10,146 bases of DNA from DASUMP01 sp036277635 (GTDB lineage: Bacteria > Actinomycetota > Acidimicrobiia > IMCC26256 > PALSA-610), in NCBI GenBank assembly GCA_036277635.1, contig DASUMP010000164.1, positions 1-10,146 on the forward strand, written 5' to 3'. Numbering within the stretch: the stretch's first letter is position 1; each line of letters begins with the position of its first letter. A program made the position numbers and the translations under genes. The notes beneath the pieces were generated by a model. The model was given only the letters and a program-made list of their open reading frames with translations. It had not been told where the DNA came from and searched no databases. Shown here one piece after another: positions 1 to 6,598 of this stretch.

Positions 1-709
1 GCTTCGCCACGATGTCGGCGATCCGCGTCGGGCCGGTCTCGAGGGCGCGCAGGATCTGCCGCTCCCGCATGCGCCGGTGCTTCACGTAGTCGTCGAGCTT
101 CGCCTTCGGGTCGTCGATCACGTCACCGTGGCCGGGGAGGATCCGGGCGATCCGCCGCAGCTTGCGGAGCCGTTCGAGCGACGCGAGGTACTCGGCCATG
201 TCCCCGCCCCGCTGCGGGCTCACGACGGTGGTGGTCCCGTCGAGCACGTGGTCGCCGGTGAACAGCGCCCGTTCCTCTTCGAGCACGAAGCACAGGTGGT
301 TCGGAGCGTGCCCCGGCGTGTGCAGCACCTCGAGGCGGAACTCGGTGCCGTCGATCGTGTCGCCGTCGTCGAGTCGGCGGTCGATCGGGACGGCGCCGTC
401 GGCCTTCGGCACCTTCGGGTGGGCGACGATCTCCGCGCCGGTGAGCTTCTTCACGCGCGCGGCCGCGGGCCAGTGGTCGGGATGCGTGTGCGTGAGCACC
501 ACCCAGCGGACGCGCTCGCGCATCGCGCCGCCGACGATCGCGTCGACATGGCCGGCGTCGTCGGGCCCGGGATCGATCACCGCGACTTCGTCGATGCCGA
601 CGAGGTACGTGTTGGTGCCCGGACCGGTCATGAGACCGGGGTTCGGCGCGACGACCCGGCGGATGAGAGGCGAGAGCGCGCTCGGCACCCCAGGGGTGAG
701 ATCGGGCAT
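1..709 (-). CDS. Metallo-beta-lactamase-fold hydrolase, LACTB2-like (3'-truncated by window edge)
   Basis: This is a binuclear-metal hydrolase of the metallo-beta-lactamase fold, probably cytoplasmic, with unknown substrate. The frame stays open to the window edge and gives the first 236 residues. Visible motifs are an N-terminal APNPGLMTGPGTNTYLVG stretch (residues 21-38), the metal-binding HTHPDH at 74-79, HTPGHAPNH at 130-138, GDH at 152-154 and PGHG at 192-195. After about residue 205 a basic helical segment begins, followed by what looks like the start of the winged-helix tail found in LACTB2-type proteins. The ATG overlaps the upstream Nudix stop by one base (TGATG). A GAAGGTG Shine-Dalgarno lies about 8 bases upstream, inside the Nudix gene, so the two are translationally coupled. 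The overall pattern resembles M. tuberculosis Rv3677c from memory. LACTB2 is an endoribonuclease in animals; I cannot say whether this protein is. The family is certain, the substrate is not. Confidence 0.93.
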   Translation of the reverse strand, partial: MPDLTPGVPSALSPLIRRVVAPNPGLMTGPGTNTYLVGIDEVAVIDPGPDDAGHVDAIVGGAMRERVRWVVLTHTHPDHWPAAARVKKLTGAEIVAHPKVPKADGAVPIDRRLDDGDTIDGTEFRLEVLHTPGHAPNHLCFVLEEERALFTGDHVLDGTTTVVSPQRGGDMAEYLASLERLRKLRRIARILPGHGDVIDDPKAKLDDYVKHRRMRERQILRALETGPTRIADIVAK

Positions 710-1557
710 CAGGCGACACCTTCATGGCGCGTGAACAGCGCACGGTCGACACGGCGATCGGGATCGGGCAGCGGCACGGTCCATCCGCGCGCGTCGCGAG
801 TGTCGTCGCCGGGCAGCAGGACGCGCTCGCCCGAACCCTCGGCGACGACGCGCACGCGGCCGTCGGCGCCGCGCGCGGACTGCACCGCCGCGAGCGCGGC
901 GGCCGCCGACGGGAACCGATCGAGCGCGAGGAGGGTGCGCCAGGTCGGGAAGATGAGGTCGATCTCACCGCGCTCGTGACGCTCGAGCGCCTCGCGCGGC
1001 GTGAGCCACGTGGACGACACGAGCTCGATGTCGTCGTGCACCGCGTCGTGCTCGTGGGGCGCGGCGGCGACGAAGAACCACGTGTCGTAGCGGCGCGGCG
1101 GACCGACCGGCGTGAGCCAGTGCGCGAACACGTGCAGATCGCGCAGATCGACGACGAGGTCTTCGGCCTCGAGCATCTCGGCCCACGTGGCCTCGTGACG
1201 GTGCAACGCGATGCGCCACGGCGAGAGACGCGTCGCGTCGGAGCCGGAGACCGGCGCGCCGGCGCGCGTCCGGGCCAACAGGACACCCGCCTCTTCGAAG
1301 CACTCGCGCGCCGCCGCGTGCCAACGCGCGGTGGCGCCGCTGCTCGTGCCGAGCAGGCGATCGGCGGCGTCGGCGGCACCACCCACGGTGCGCGTCGCGA
1401 GCGAGGGGGCATCGTCGCCGGGATCGAGCGCGCCACCCGGGAACACGGTCGCGCCCGGACCGAACACCGCGTCGGGGTTCCGACGCATCACGAGGACTTC
1501 GAGCCCGGCGCGGTCGCGCACGAGGACCACTGTCGCTGCGTCGCGCACCGCTACCAC
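709..1557 (-). CDS. NUDIX hydrolase, NUDT19/RP2-like
   Basis: This 282-residue Nudix enzyme should cleave a nucleoside diphosphate linked to another moiety in the cytoplasm. The Nudix box is split. FPGG lies at residues 39-42 and RECFEEAG at 84-91, with about 40 residues between them where a standard box has roughly a dozen. This extended box, the HWLTP segment, the WFFVAA stretch and the later FPTWRTL motif are the pattern of the NUDT19/RP2 subfamily. Its animal member hydrolyses CoA and acyl-CoA; the substrate of the bacterial proteins is not established. The start is a GTG, with another in-frame GTG at codon 4. There is no Shine-Dalgarno, but TAGACT ends exactly 6 bases upstream, which suggests a leaderless transcript. 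The stop overlaps the next gene's ATG. The gene diverges from selA across 63 bases. Confidence 0.9.
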   Translation of the reverse strand: MVAVRDAATVVLVRDRAGLEVLVMRRNPDAVFGPGATVFPGGALDPGDDAPSLATRTVGGAADAADRLLGTSSGATARWHAAARECFEEAGVLLARTRAGAPVSGSDATRLSPWRIALHRHEATWAEMLEAEDLVVDLRDLHVFAHWLTPVGPPRRYDTWFFVAAAPHEHDAVHDDIELVSSTWLTPREALERHERGEIDLIFPTWRTLLALDRFPSAAAALAAVQSARGADGRVRVVAEGSGERVLLPGDDTRDARGWTVPLPDPDRRVDRALFTRHEGVA

Positions 1558-1563
1558 GGGCCG

Positions 1564-1569
1564 AGTCTA
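1564..1569 (-). promoter_or_regulatory. Putative -10 element of the nudix-MBL operon (leaderless)
   Basis: On the minus strand TAGACT is followed by 6 bases and then the GTG start of the Nudix gene. That spacing would put the transcription start at the start codon. No TTGACA-like -35 is visible at 16-18 bases. The absence of a Shine-Dalgarno supports the reading. Confidence 0.45.
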
Positions 1570-1608
1570 GGGCGCAGGGTCGCGGCGGCCGGACGGTCGC
1601 AGCGGACG

Positions 1609-1614
1609 TACGCT
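1609..1614 (+). promoter_or_regulatory. Putative -10 element of selA (leaderless)
   Basis: TACGCT is followed by 6 bases and then the selA GTG. As with the divergent Nudix gene, there is no Shine-Dalgarno and no recognisable -35. The two -10 elements face away from each other and lie 39 bases apart within the 63-base intergenic region. Confidence 0.45.
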
Positions 1615-1620
1615 GCGCCC

Positions 1621-2961
1621 GTGGACCCCCGGCGTGCCGTGCCCAGCGTCGAGCGCGTGCTGGCGCGACTCACCGACGTGGAGCTACCGCACGCTCTGCG
1701 CGCGCAGTGCGCGCGCGCCGCCGTCGACGACGCGCGCGCGGCGAGCGAACACGGCGAGCCCGTGGATCTCGACTCCGTCGTCGCCGACGCGCGACGACGA
1801 ACGGCGGCGCTCCGTCGCCAGCTGCTGCAGCCCGTGGTCAACGCGACCGGGGTGCTGCTGCACACCAATCTCGGTCGTGCGCCGATCAGCGCCGAGGCAC
1901 TCGCGCGCGTCACCCCGATCGTGAGCGGATACTCGAACCTGGAGTATCGGATCGACGACGGCGTCCGCGGCTCCCGACACCTGCACGCGGGCGCGTCGAT
2001 GGCCAACGCGTGCGGCGCCGAGGCCGGCCTCGTCGTGAACAACAACGCGGCGGCCGTCCTGCTCGTCCTCGCCGCGCTGGCTCGCGACCGCGACGTCATC
2101 GTGTCGCGCGGCGAGCTCGTCGAGATCGGCGGCGGGTTCCGCGTCCCCGACGTGATGCAGGAGTCGGGCGCGCACCTCGTCGAGGTCGGCACCACGAACC
2201 GGACCCGGCTCGCCGACTACGCGAACGCTCGCCGCGAGGACACCGCGCTCGTGCTGAAGGTGCACGCGTCGAACTACCGGATGACCGGCTTCGTGGAGTC
2301 GACGCCGGTGGTCGAGCTCGCCTCACTCGGCGTGCCGGTCGTCGTCGACGCGGGCTCGGGTCTGCTCGACGCCACCACGCCATGGCTCGATCACCGTCCG
2401 GCGTGGCTGCACGACGAGCCCGGCGTGCACCAATGCATCGACGACGGCGCCGCGCTCGTCACGTTCTCGGGCGACAAGCTGCTCGGCGGTCCCCAAGCCG
2501 GCGTGATCGTGGGCCGGCGCGACCTCGTCGAGCAGTGCGCACGCCATCCGTTGGCCCGCGCGTTCCGCGCCGACAAGCTGACGCTGGCGCTGCTCCAAGA
2601 CGTCGCCATGCAGTATCTCGCCGGCGACGCCGGCACGCTGCCGTTCTGGGCGATGGCCACGACGCCGCTCGCGACGCTGCGGGAGCGCGCCGAACGGATC
2701 GCGGCTGCGGTCGACGGCACCAAGATCGTCGACACGACCGCGGTGCCGGGCGGCGGTTCGGTCCCCGGCCTCGGCATCCCGTCGCTCGGCGTCGCGCTGC
2801 CGCTCGCCGACGCCGACGGCGCGCACACGCGCCTGCGCGCGATGAACGTCGTCGCGCGCGTCGAGCACGACGCGATCGTCGTCGACCTGCGGACCGTGGA
2901 TCCGAGCGACGACGACGTGCTCGTGGCGGCGCTCGTCGCCGTCGGCCGACCCGCGCGCTGA
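1621..2961 (+). CDS. selA: L-seryl-tRNA(Sec) selenium transferase
   Basis: SelA is the PLP enzyme that converts seryl-tRNA(Sec) to selenocysteinyl-tRNA(Sec) using selenophosphate from SelD. This 446-residue protein is close to the usual bacterial length of about 460. The N-terminal RAVPSVERVL (residues 5-14) matches the conserved SelA start and fixes the GTG at 1621; the open frame upstream of it is antisense to the Nudix gene and spurious. NATGVLLHTNLGRAP (74-88) and SGDKLLGGPQAG are hallmark motifs. K286 in the latter is the expected Schiff-base lysine. The segment VEVGTTNRT, also typical of SelA, lies between them. selB follows after 7 bases, so the two form an operon. No Shine-Dalgarno is seen; a TACGCT element 6 bases upstream suggests leaderless expression. 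The identification is very secure. Confidence 0.97.
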   Translation: MDPRRAVPSVERVLARLTDVELPHALRAQCARAAVDDARAASEHGEPVDLDSVVADARRRTAALRRQLLQPVVNATGVLLHTNLGRAPISAEALARVTPIVSGYSNLEYRIDDGVRGSRHLHAGASMANACGAEAGLVVNNNAAAVLLVLAALARDRDVIVSRGELVEIGGGFRVPDVMQESGAHLVEVGTTNRTRLADYANARREDTALVLKVHASNYRMTGFVESTPVVELASLGVPVVVDAGSGLLDATTPWLDHRPAWLHDEPGVHQCIDDGAALVTFSGDKLLGGPQAGVIVGRRDLVEQCARHPLARAFRADKLTLALLQDVAMQYLAGDAGTLPFWAMATTPLATLRERAERIAAAVDGTKIVDTTAVPGGGSVPGLGIPSLGVALPLADADGAHTRLRAMNVVARVEHDAIVVDLRTVDPSDDDVLVAALVAVGRPAR

Positions 2962-2968
2962 GCGGCCG

Positions 2969-4771
2969 ATGCGGGTCGTCGCCACCGCCGGACACGTCGA
3001 CCACGGCAAGTCGTCGCTCGTCCTCGCGCTGACCGGCACCGATCCGGATCGGTTCCCCGAAGAGAAGGCTCGCGGGCTCACGATCGATCTCGGCTTCGCG
3101 TTCACGACGCTGCCGTCGGGAACCGTCGTCGGCTTCGTCGACGTGCCCGGCCACGTGAAGTTCGTGAAGAACATGCTCGCGGGAGTCGGCGCGGTCGAGG
3201 TGGCGGTGCTCGTCGTCGCGGCGAACGAAGGCTGGATGCCCCAGACCGAGGAGCACGTGCAGATCCTCGAACTCCTCGGGATCGAGCACGGCCTCGTCGT
3301 GCTCACCAAGGCCGACACCGTCGACGACGAGACGTTGGAGCTCGCCCGGCTCGAGCTCGCCGACCACGTCGGGGGTTCCGCCCTCGCTCGGTGGCCGGTC
3401 GTGGCGGTCGACTCGCTCGCGGGTCGGGGCATCGACACCGTGCGCGCCGAGCTCGACGCGCTGCTGGATCGCGCGCCGGCACCTCGCGACGTCGGGCGCC
3501 CCCGGGTCTGGATCGACCGCGTGTTCGCGCCCCGGGGCGCGGGCACCGTGGTCACCGGCACGTTGACCGGTGGTTCCCTCACGGTCGACGACGACGTCGT
3601 GATCGAGCCGGGGGCGCGACGCACGCGCATCCGCGCGATCCAGGTGCACCACGAGAACGTCACCGTCGCACCGAGCGGCACGCGCGTCGCGCTGAACCTC
3701 GGCGGCGTCGATCACCACGATCTGCACCGCGGGCACGCGATCGTGCGTCCGGGTCAATGGCGCACCGGTGCCGTCGTCGACGTCGCCGTGCGCGTGCTCC
3801 CCGGCGCCGCCGCTCCTCGCGGTCGCGCCCTGCACGCCCACGTCGGATCGGGCGAGCACGGCGCGCGCCTGCGCCCGCTCGACGCCGACGGACGCTTCGC
3901 TCGCGTCCGGCTCGACACGTCGGTACCCCTCGCTCCGGGGGATCGCATCGTGCTGCGCTCGACCGGCCGCAACGCGACAGTGGCCGGCGCCGAGGTGCTC
4001 GACGTCGAGCCCGCGCGCCGGGTCGAGGCCGCGGTCGTTCGTCTCGCCCGACCGCTGCCGCAGCGGATCCTCGACGCGCGCCCCTGGGTCGCACCCGACG
4101 ACCTCGTCGCGATCGCGGGAGTCGACGTCGAAGGCGCGCGTGCCCTGGCCCGGCAGATGGTCGACGACGGCGCGGCGGTTGCCGTCGGGTCGTGGATCGT
4201 CGCGACCGACACGCTCGCCGACATGCGCAGCGCCGCGCGCGCCCTCGTCGCACGGCACCACCATGACGCACCCACCGAGCCCGGACTCGAGCTCGCGCGG
4301 CTCGCGACGACGTTGGGTCTCGACGTCGCGCGCGTCCGAGCGGCGCTGCTCGGCGTCGACGATCTCGTGGTCGACCGCGAGGTCGTGCGCGCGACGAGCC
4401 ATGACGCGGCCGCGACCGATCACCCCGACGCGATCAAGCTCCTCGCCGCGCTGCGCGAGCACCCGTTCTCACCACCGGATCCCGCGTCGCTCGGGATCGA
4501 TCCGTCGGTCGTGCGCACGCTCGTGCGCGCCGCGTCCGTCGTCGAGCTCGACGGCGTGGTGTTCGCGCACACGGCCCTCGACGACGCGCGCCGGCTCGTG
4601 AGCGCGGCGCTGCACGAGCGCGGCGCCCTCGCGGTCGCCGACATCCGCGACCTGCTCGGCTCGACCCGCAAGTACGTGTTGCCGATCGTGGCTCGCCTCG
4701 ACGCGGAAGGCGTGACGCGACGGCGCGGCGACGAGCGCGTCGCGGGACCGCGCGTGATGCCGATGACCTGA
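2969..4771 (+). CDS. selB: Selenocysteine-specific elongation factor SelB
   Basis: SelB is the EF-Tu-like GTPase that carries Sec-tRNA(Sec) to ribosomes paused at a UGA followed by a SECIS hairpin. The 600 residues match the usual bacterial length (E. coli about 614). GTPase motifs are G1 GHVDHGKSS at 8-16, RGLTIDLGF at 35-43 (G2), DVPGH at 58-62 (G3) and TKAD at 113-116 (G4). The SelB-typical ANEGWMPQTEEH lies at 85-96. Beta-barrel domains follow, with RVFAPRGAGTVVTGTL as the domain-2 signature. The C-terminal third consists of winged-helix repeats. The last, with STRKYVLPIVARLDAEGVTR, is the domain known to bind the SECIS RNA. The ATG has only weak Shine-Dalgarno similarity and probably depends on coupling to selA. 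It converges on whiB with 17 bases between the stop codons and no visible terminator. Confidence 0.97.
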   Translation: MRVVATAGHVDHGKSSLVLALTGTDPDRFPEEKARGLTIDLGFAFTTLPSGTVVGFVDVPGHVKFVKNMLAGVGAVEVAVLVVAANEGWMPQTEEHVQILELLGIEHGLVVLTKADTVDDETLELARLELADHVGGSALARWPVVAVDSLAGRGIDTVRAELDALLDRAPAPRDVGRPRVWIDRVFAPRGAGTVVTGTLTGGSLTVDDDVVIEPGARRTRIRAIQVHHENVTVAPSGTRVALNLGGVDHHDLHRGHAIVRPGQWRTGAVVDVAVRVLPGAAAPRGRALHAHVGSGEHGARLRPLDADGRFARVRLDTSVPLAPGDRIVLRSTGRNATVAGAEVLDVEPARRVEAAVVRLARPLPQRILDARPWVAPDDLVAIAGVDVEGARALARQMVDDGAAVAVGSWIVATDTLADMRSAARALVARHHHDAPTEPGLELARLATTLGLDVARVRAALLGVDDLVVDREVVRATSHDAAATDHPDAIKLLAALREHPFSPPDPASLGIDPSVVRTLVRAASVVELDGVVFAHTALDDARRLVSAALHERGALAVADIRDLLGSTRKYVLPIVARLDAEGVTRRRGDERVAGPRVMPMT

Positions 4772-4788
4772 CGGACGCCGGCGATCGC

Positions 4789-5052
4789 TCAGACGCGCGC
4801 CAACGCGTGGCGCCGCTCGGCTTCGGTGCGACCACCCCAGATACCGTGCGGCTCCCGGATCCGCAGCGCGAAGTCGAGGCACTCCACCTGCACGGGACAC
4901 TCGGCGCAGATCGCTTTGGCCCGCGCCTCGCGCAGCTCGCGCTCGTCGCGGCGCTCCGACCACGTCGGCGGGAAGAACACCGTCGACTCCGGCCCGCGGC
5001 ACGCGGCCTTGACCTGCCACGACTCGTGGACGATCCCGAGAGCCACGACCAC
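4789..5052 (-). CDS. WhiB-family [4Fe-4S] transcriptional regulator
   Basis: This is a small redox- or NO-sensitive DNA-binding regulator of the actinobacterial WhiB (Wbl) family, acting in the cytoplasm, often with the principal sigma factor. With the GTG at 5052 it has 87 residues. The four cluster cysteines are C18 (in AACRG), C49, C52 and C58 (C-x2-C-x5-C). The GIWGG turn is at 70-74, followed by a basic RTEAERR tail. The FFPP segment and the roughly 20-residue charged helix before C49 are typical of the family. The frame extends to a TTG at 5115, but a good promoter lies inside that extension, so the short form is preferred. GTG codons at 5061 and 5046 are alternatives. A GGGAG at 5064-5068 lies 11 bases upstream of 5052. 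The subtype is unsure: the location near the Get3-like pair recalls WhiB4/WblA, but the long C-terminal tail of WblA is absent. Confidence 0.92.
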   Translation of the reverse strand: MVVALGIVHESWQVKAACRGPESTVFFPPTWSERRDERELREARAKAICAECPVQVECLDFALRIREPHGIWGGRTEAERRHALARV

Positions 5053-5086
5053 TACCCCCACGTCTCCCGACTGCTGGCGGCGCGGG

Positions 5087-5115
5087 AACCTATCGGTCGT
5101 CCACGACCGCCACAA
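5087..5115 (-). promoter_or_regulatory. Putative sigma70-type promoter of whiB
   Basis: On the minus strand TTGTGG (5115-5110) and TAGGTT (5092-5087) are separated by exactly 17 bases, the best -35/-10 pair I found in the window. It predicts a start near 5080 and a leader of about 28 bases containing the GGGAG ribosome site. It lies just downstream of the nfeD stop, so whiB can be transcribed independently of nfeD. Confidence 0.5.
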
Positions 5116-5143
5116 GGGGTCGGCGGTGGTCGGGGCGGCGGCG

Positions 5144-6571
5144 TCAGTCGGGGCGGGGCGACCGGTCGCGCGCCCGTTCCCGGTAGTCGCGGGCGCCGCC
5201 CGCTTCGGGTTCGACCTCGAGCATCACGCCCGTCACGGCCACGACCCGGATGCGGTCACCGGCGGCGATCGGCGTCGCCCGGTTCGTCGACGCCCGCCAC
5301 AACGCGTCGCGCACCCGCACCACGCCGTTCGGGGCGATCGCAACCTCCGCGTCGCCGAGCTCGCCGATGAGGTCCTCGCGACCGATCGTGGGGGTGGAGA
5401 ACCGGGAGCGGACCATCGCGGTCATCCCGCTCAACATGAACACGATCGTCCCACCGCAGGTGAACACGACGATCCACCACGCAGGGTCGAGTCGCGACGA
5501 ACCGCCGTAGAGCGTGATCGACCCCGCGACGAGGGCGCTGCCGCCGAGGAACGTCCACGCTCCGAGCCCACCGGCTTGGAGGTCGATCGCGAGGCCGACG
5601 ACCCCGATCGCGAGCAGCGCGACCGCCCAGCCCTGCACCGGCAGGTGCGAGAACCCGTAGCACGCAGCGACGACCGAGACCGCGCCGACCGCGCCGCCGA
5701 TGCCGATGCTCGCCGTGTAGAACTCGAGCACGAGCAGGGCGGCGCCGACCACGAACAGCACGTAGGCGACCCACGGCGCGCCGAGCGTGTGCCCGGCTTG
5801 CGCCACGAGGTCGAGCTTGCCGAACCGCACCTCCTGGTTCGGTTGCCGGCGCCGGTCGAGTCCTTCGCCGATCACCTCGGCGGTCGAGAGCCGAACGGTG
5901 CCGCCGGCGGTGGTCACCGTGCGCCCGTCGAGCGACACGATGAACTCGCCGATGGTCGGGCACAGCTGCGCGTCGACGCGCGTGCACACGACGTCGGAGA
6001 CCTCTGCCCGTTGCGCCTCGCGCGCCGAGAGCCGCGTGTCGACCAGGTCGCCGAGCGCCCGGCCGGTCGCGCCCTGCAGCTCGGTGGCGCGGCGCGCGAT
6101 CTCGTCGTCGGTCACCGCCGACGGGTCGTCGAGCCGCAGCGGCGCGAGCGGTCCGATCCCCGAACCGGGCGACACCGTGAGGGACGCGCCCGAGAGCGCG
6201 AGCAATGCCGCGCCGCCGCGGGCCTCGGCCCCCGACGGTCCGACCCAGAACGCGATCGGCACCTCCGCCGCCTCGATCACGCCGAGGAGGCGCTCGAGGT
6301 CGACGTCGAGGGCGCCCCCCGAATCGAGCTGGAAGATGAGCACCGTCGCGCCGCGTTCCTCGCTGCGCCCGACGGCGGATTCGATCAGCGCGGCGTTGTG
6401 GCGATCGAGCAGTCCTTCGACCTGGACCACGTCGATGCCGCCGGCCTCGTCGTCGGACTGCGCGGCCGCCCCCGACGCGACCATGCCGAGGGCGGCGAGG
6501 GCGAGCAGCGCACCCGCGAGCAGCCGCGTCGTCAGCGCGGGCACGCTCGAGTCGGCACGGAGGAGGGGCAT
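5144..6571 (-). CDS. NfeD-family membrane protein (long form, ClpP-like domain probably inactive)
   Basis: This 475-residue NfeD1b-type protein has a signal peptide or N-terminal anchor (residues 13-37, with a possible AAA-Q cut). A ClpP/crotonase-like extracytoplasmic domain covers about 45-225. It is followed by roughly five membrane segments (about 268-287, 290-308, 314-332, 337-355 and 364-384) and a C-terminal OB-fold NfeD domain (about 397-456). Active members are serine proteases with a Ser/Lys dyad that cleave membrane proteins such as stomatin. Here PSGA (112-115) is kept, but the usual A-S-A-G that follows reads R-G-G-A, placing Gly119 at the serine, and no lysine is evident at the second site. 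Two cysteines, C196 and C204, could form a disulfide. The ATG is chosen because GGGAG lies 8 bases upstream and the signal peptide follows; the frame further upstream is antisense to the ATPase gene. No SPFH/stomatin partner is adjacent. Confidence 0.9.
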   Translation of the reverse strand: MPLLRADSSVPALTTRLLAGALLALAALGMVASGAAAQSDDEAGGIDVVQVEGLLDRHNAALIESAVGRSEERGATVLIFQLDSGGALDVDLERLLGVIEAAEVPIAFWVGPSGAEARGGAALLALSGASLTVSPGSGIGPLAPLRLDDPSAVTDDEIARRATELQGATGRALGDLVDTRLSAREAQRAEVSDVVCTRVDAQLCPTIGEFIVSLDGRTVTTAGGTVRLSTAEVIGEGLDRRRQPNQEVRFGKLDLVAQAGHTLGAPWVAYVLFVVGAALLVLEFYTASIGIGGAVGAVSVVAACYGFSHLPVQGWAVALLAIGVVGLAIDLQAGGLGAWTFLGGSALVAGSITLYGGSSRLDPAWWIVVFTCGGTIVFMLSGMTAMVRSRFSTPTIGREDLIGELGDAEVAIAPNGVVRVRDALWRASTNRATPIAAGDRIRVVAVTGVMLEVEPEAGGARDYRERARDRSPRPD

Positions 6572-6585
6572 CGAGTCGGCTCCCG

Positions 6586-6591
6586 TAGCAT
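6586..6591 (+). promoter_or_regulatory. Putative -10 element of the ATPase operon (leaderless)
   Basis: TAGCAT is followed by 7 bases and then the ATG at 6599. This favours 6599 over the in-frame ATG at 6590, which the hexamer overlaps. No -35 is recognisable. The element sits in the 27 bases between the divergent nfeD and ATPase start codons. Confidence 0.4.
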
Positions 6592-6598
6592 GCAACCG

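Noticed and set aside
724..1620. N-terminal extension of about 299 codons upstream of selA
   Set aside because: It is antisense to the Nudix gene, and the conserved SelA N-terminus starts immediately after the GTG at 1621.
1700..1745. Alternating GCGCGC tracts that might form Z-DNA
   Set aside because: They lie within selA codons for Arg and Ala and are common throughout the window, so composition explains them.
2459..4462. A 667-codon open frame on the minus strand opposite selA and selB
   Set aside because: The opposite strand encodes unmistakable SelA and SelB motifs. The antisense frame is open only because C/G-ending codons rarely give stops on the other strand; its translation is low-complexity Arg/Asp/Val/Gly-rich text without domains.
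4781..4788. GCGATCGC palindrome between selB and whiB
   Set aside because: It is identical to the cyanobacterial HIP1 octamer, but a single copy in such GC-rich DNA is expected by chance, and it lacks terminator features.
4826..6598. Long upstream extension of the first ATPase frame (and, on the minus strand, of nfeD up to 7360)
   Set aside because: Both extensions are antisense to well-supported genes. The signal peptide of NfeD and the P-loop position of the ATPase fix the true starts at 6571 and about 6599.
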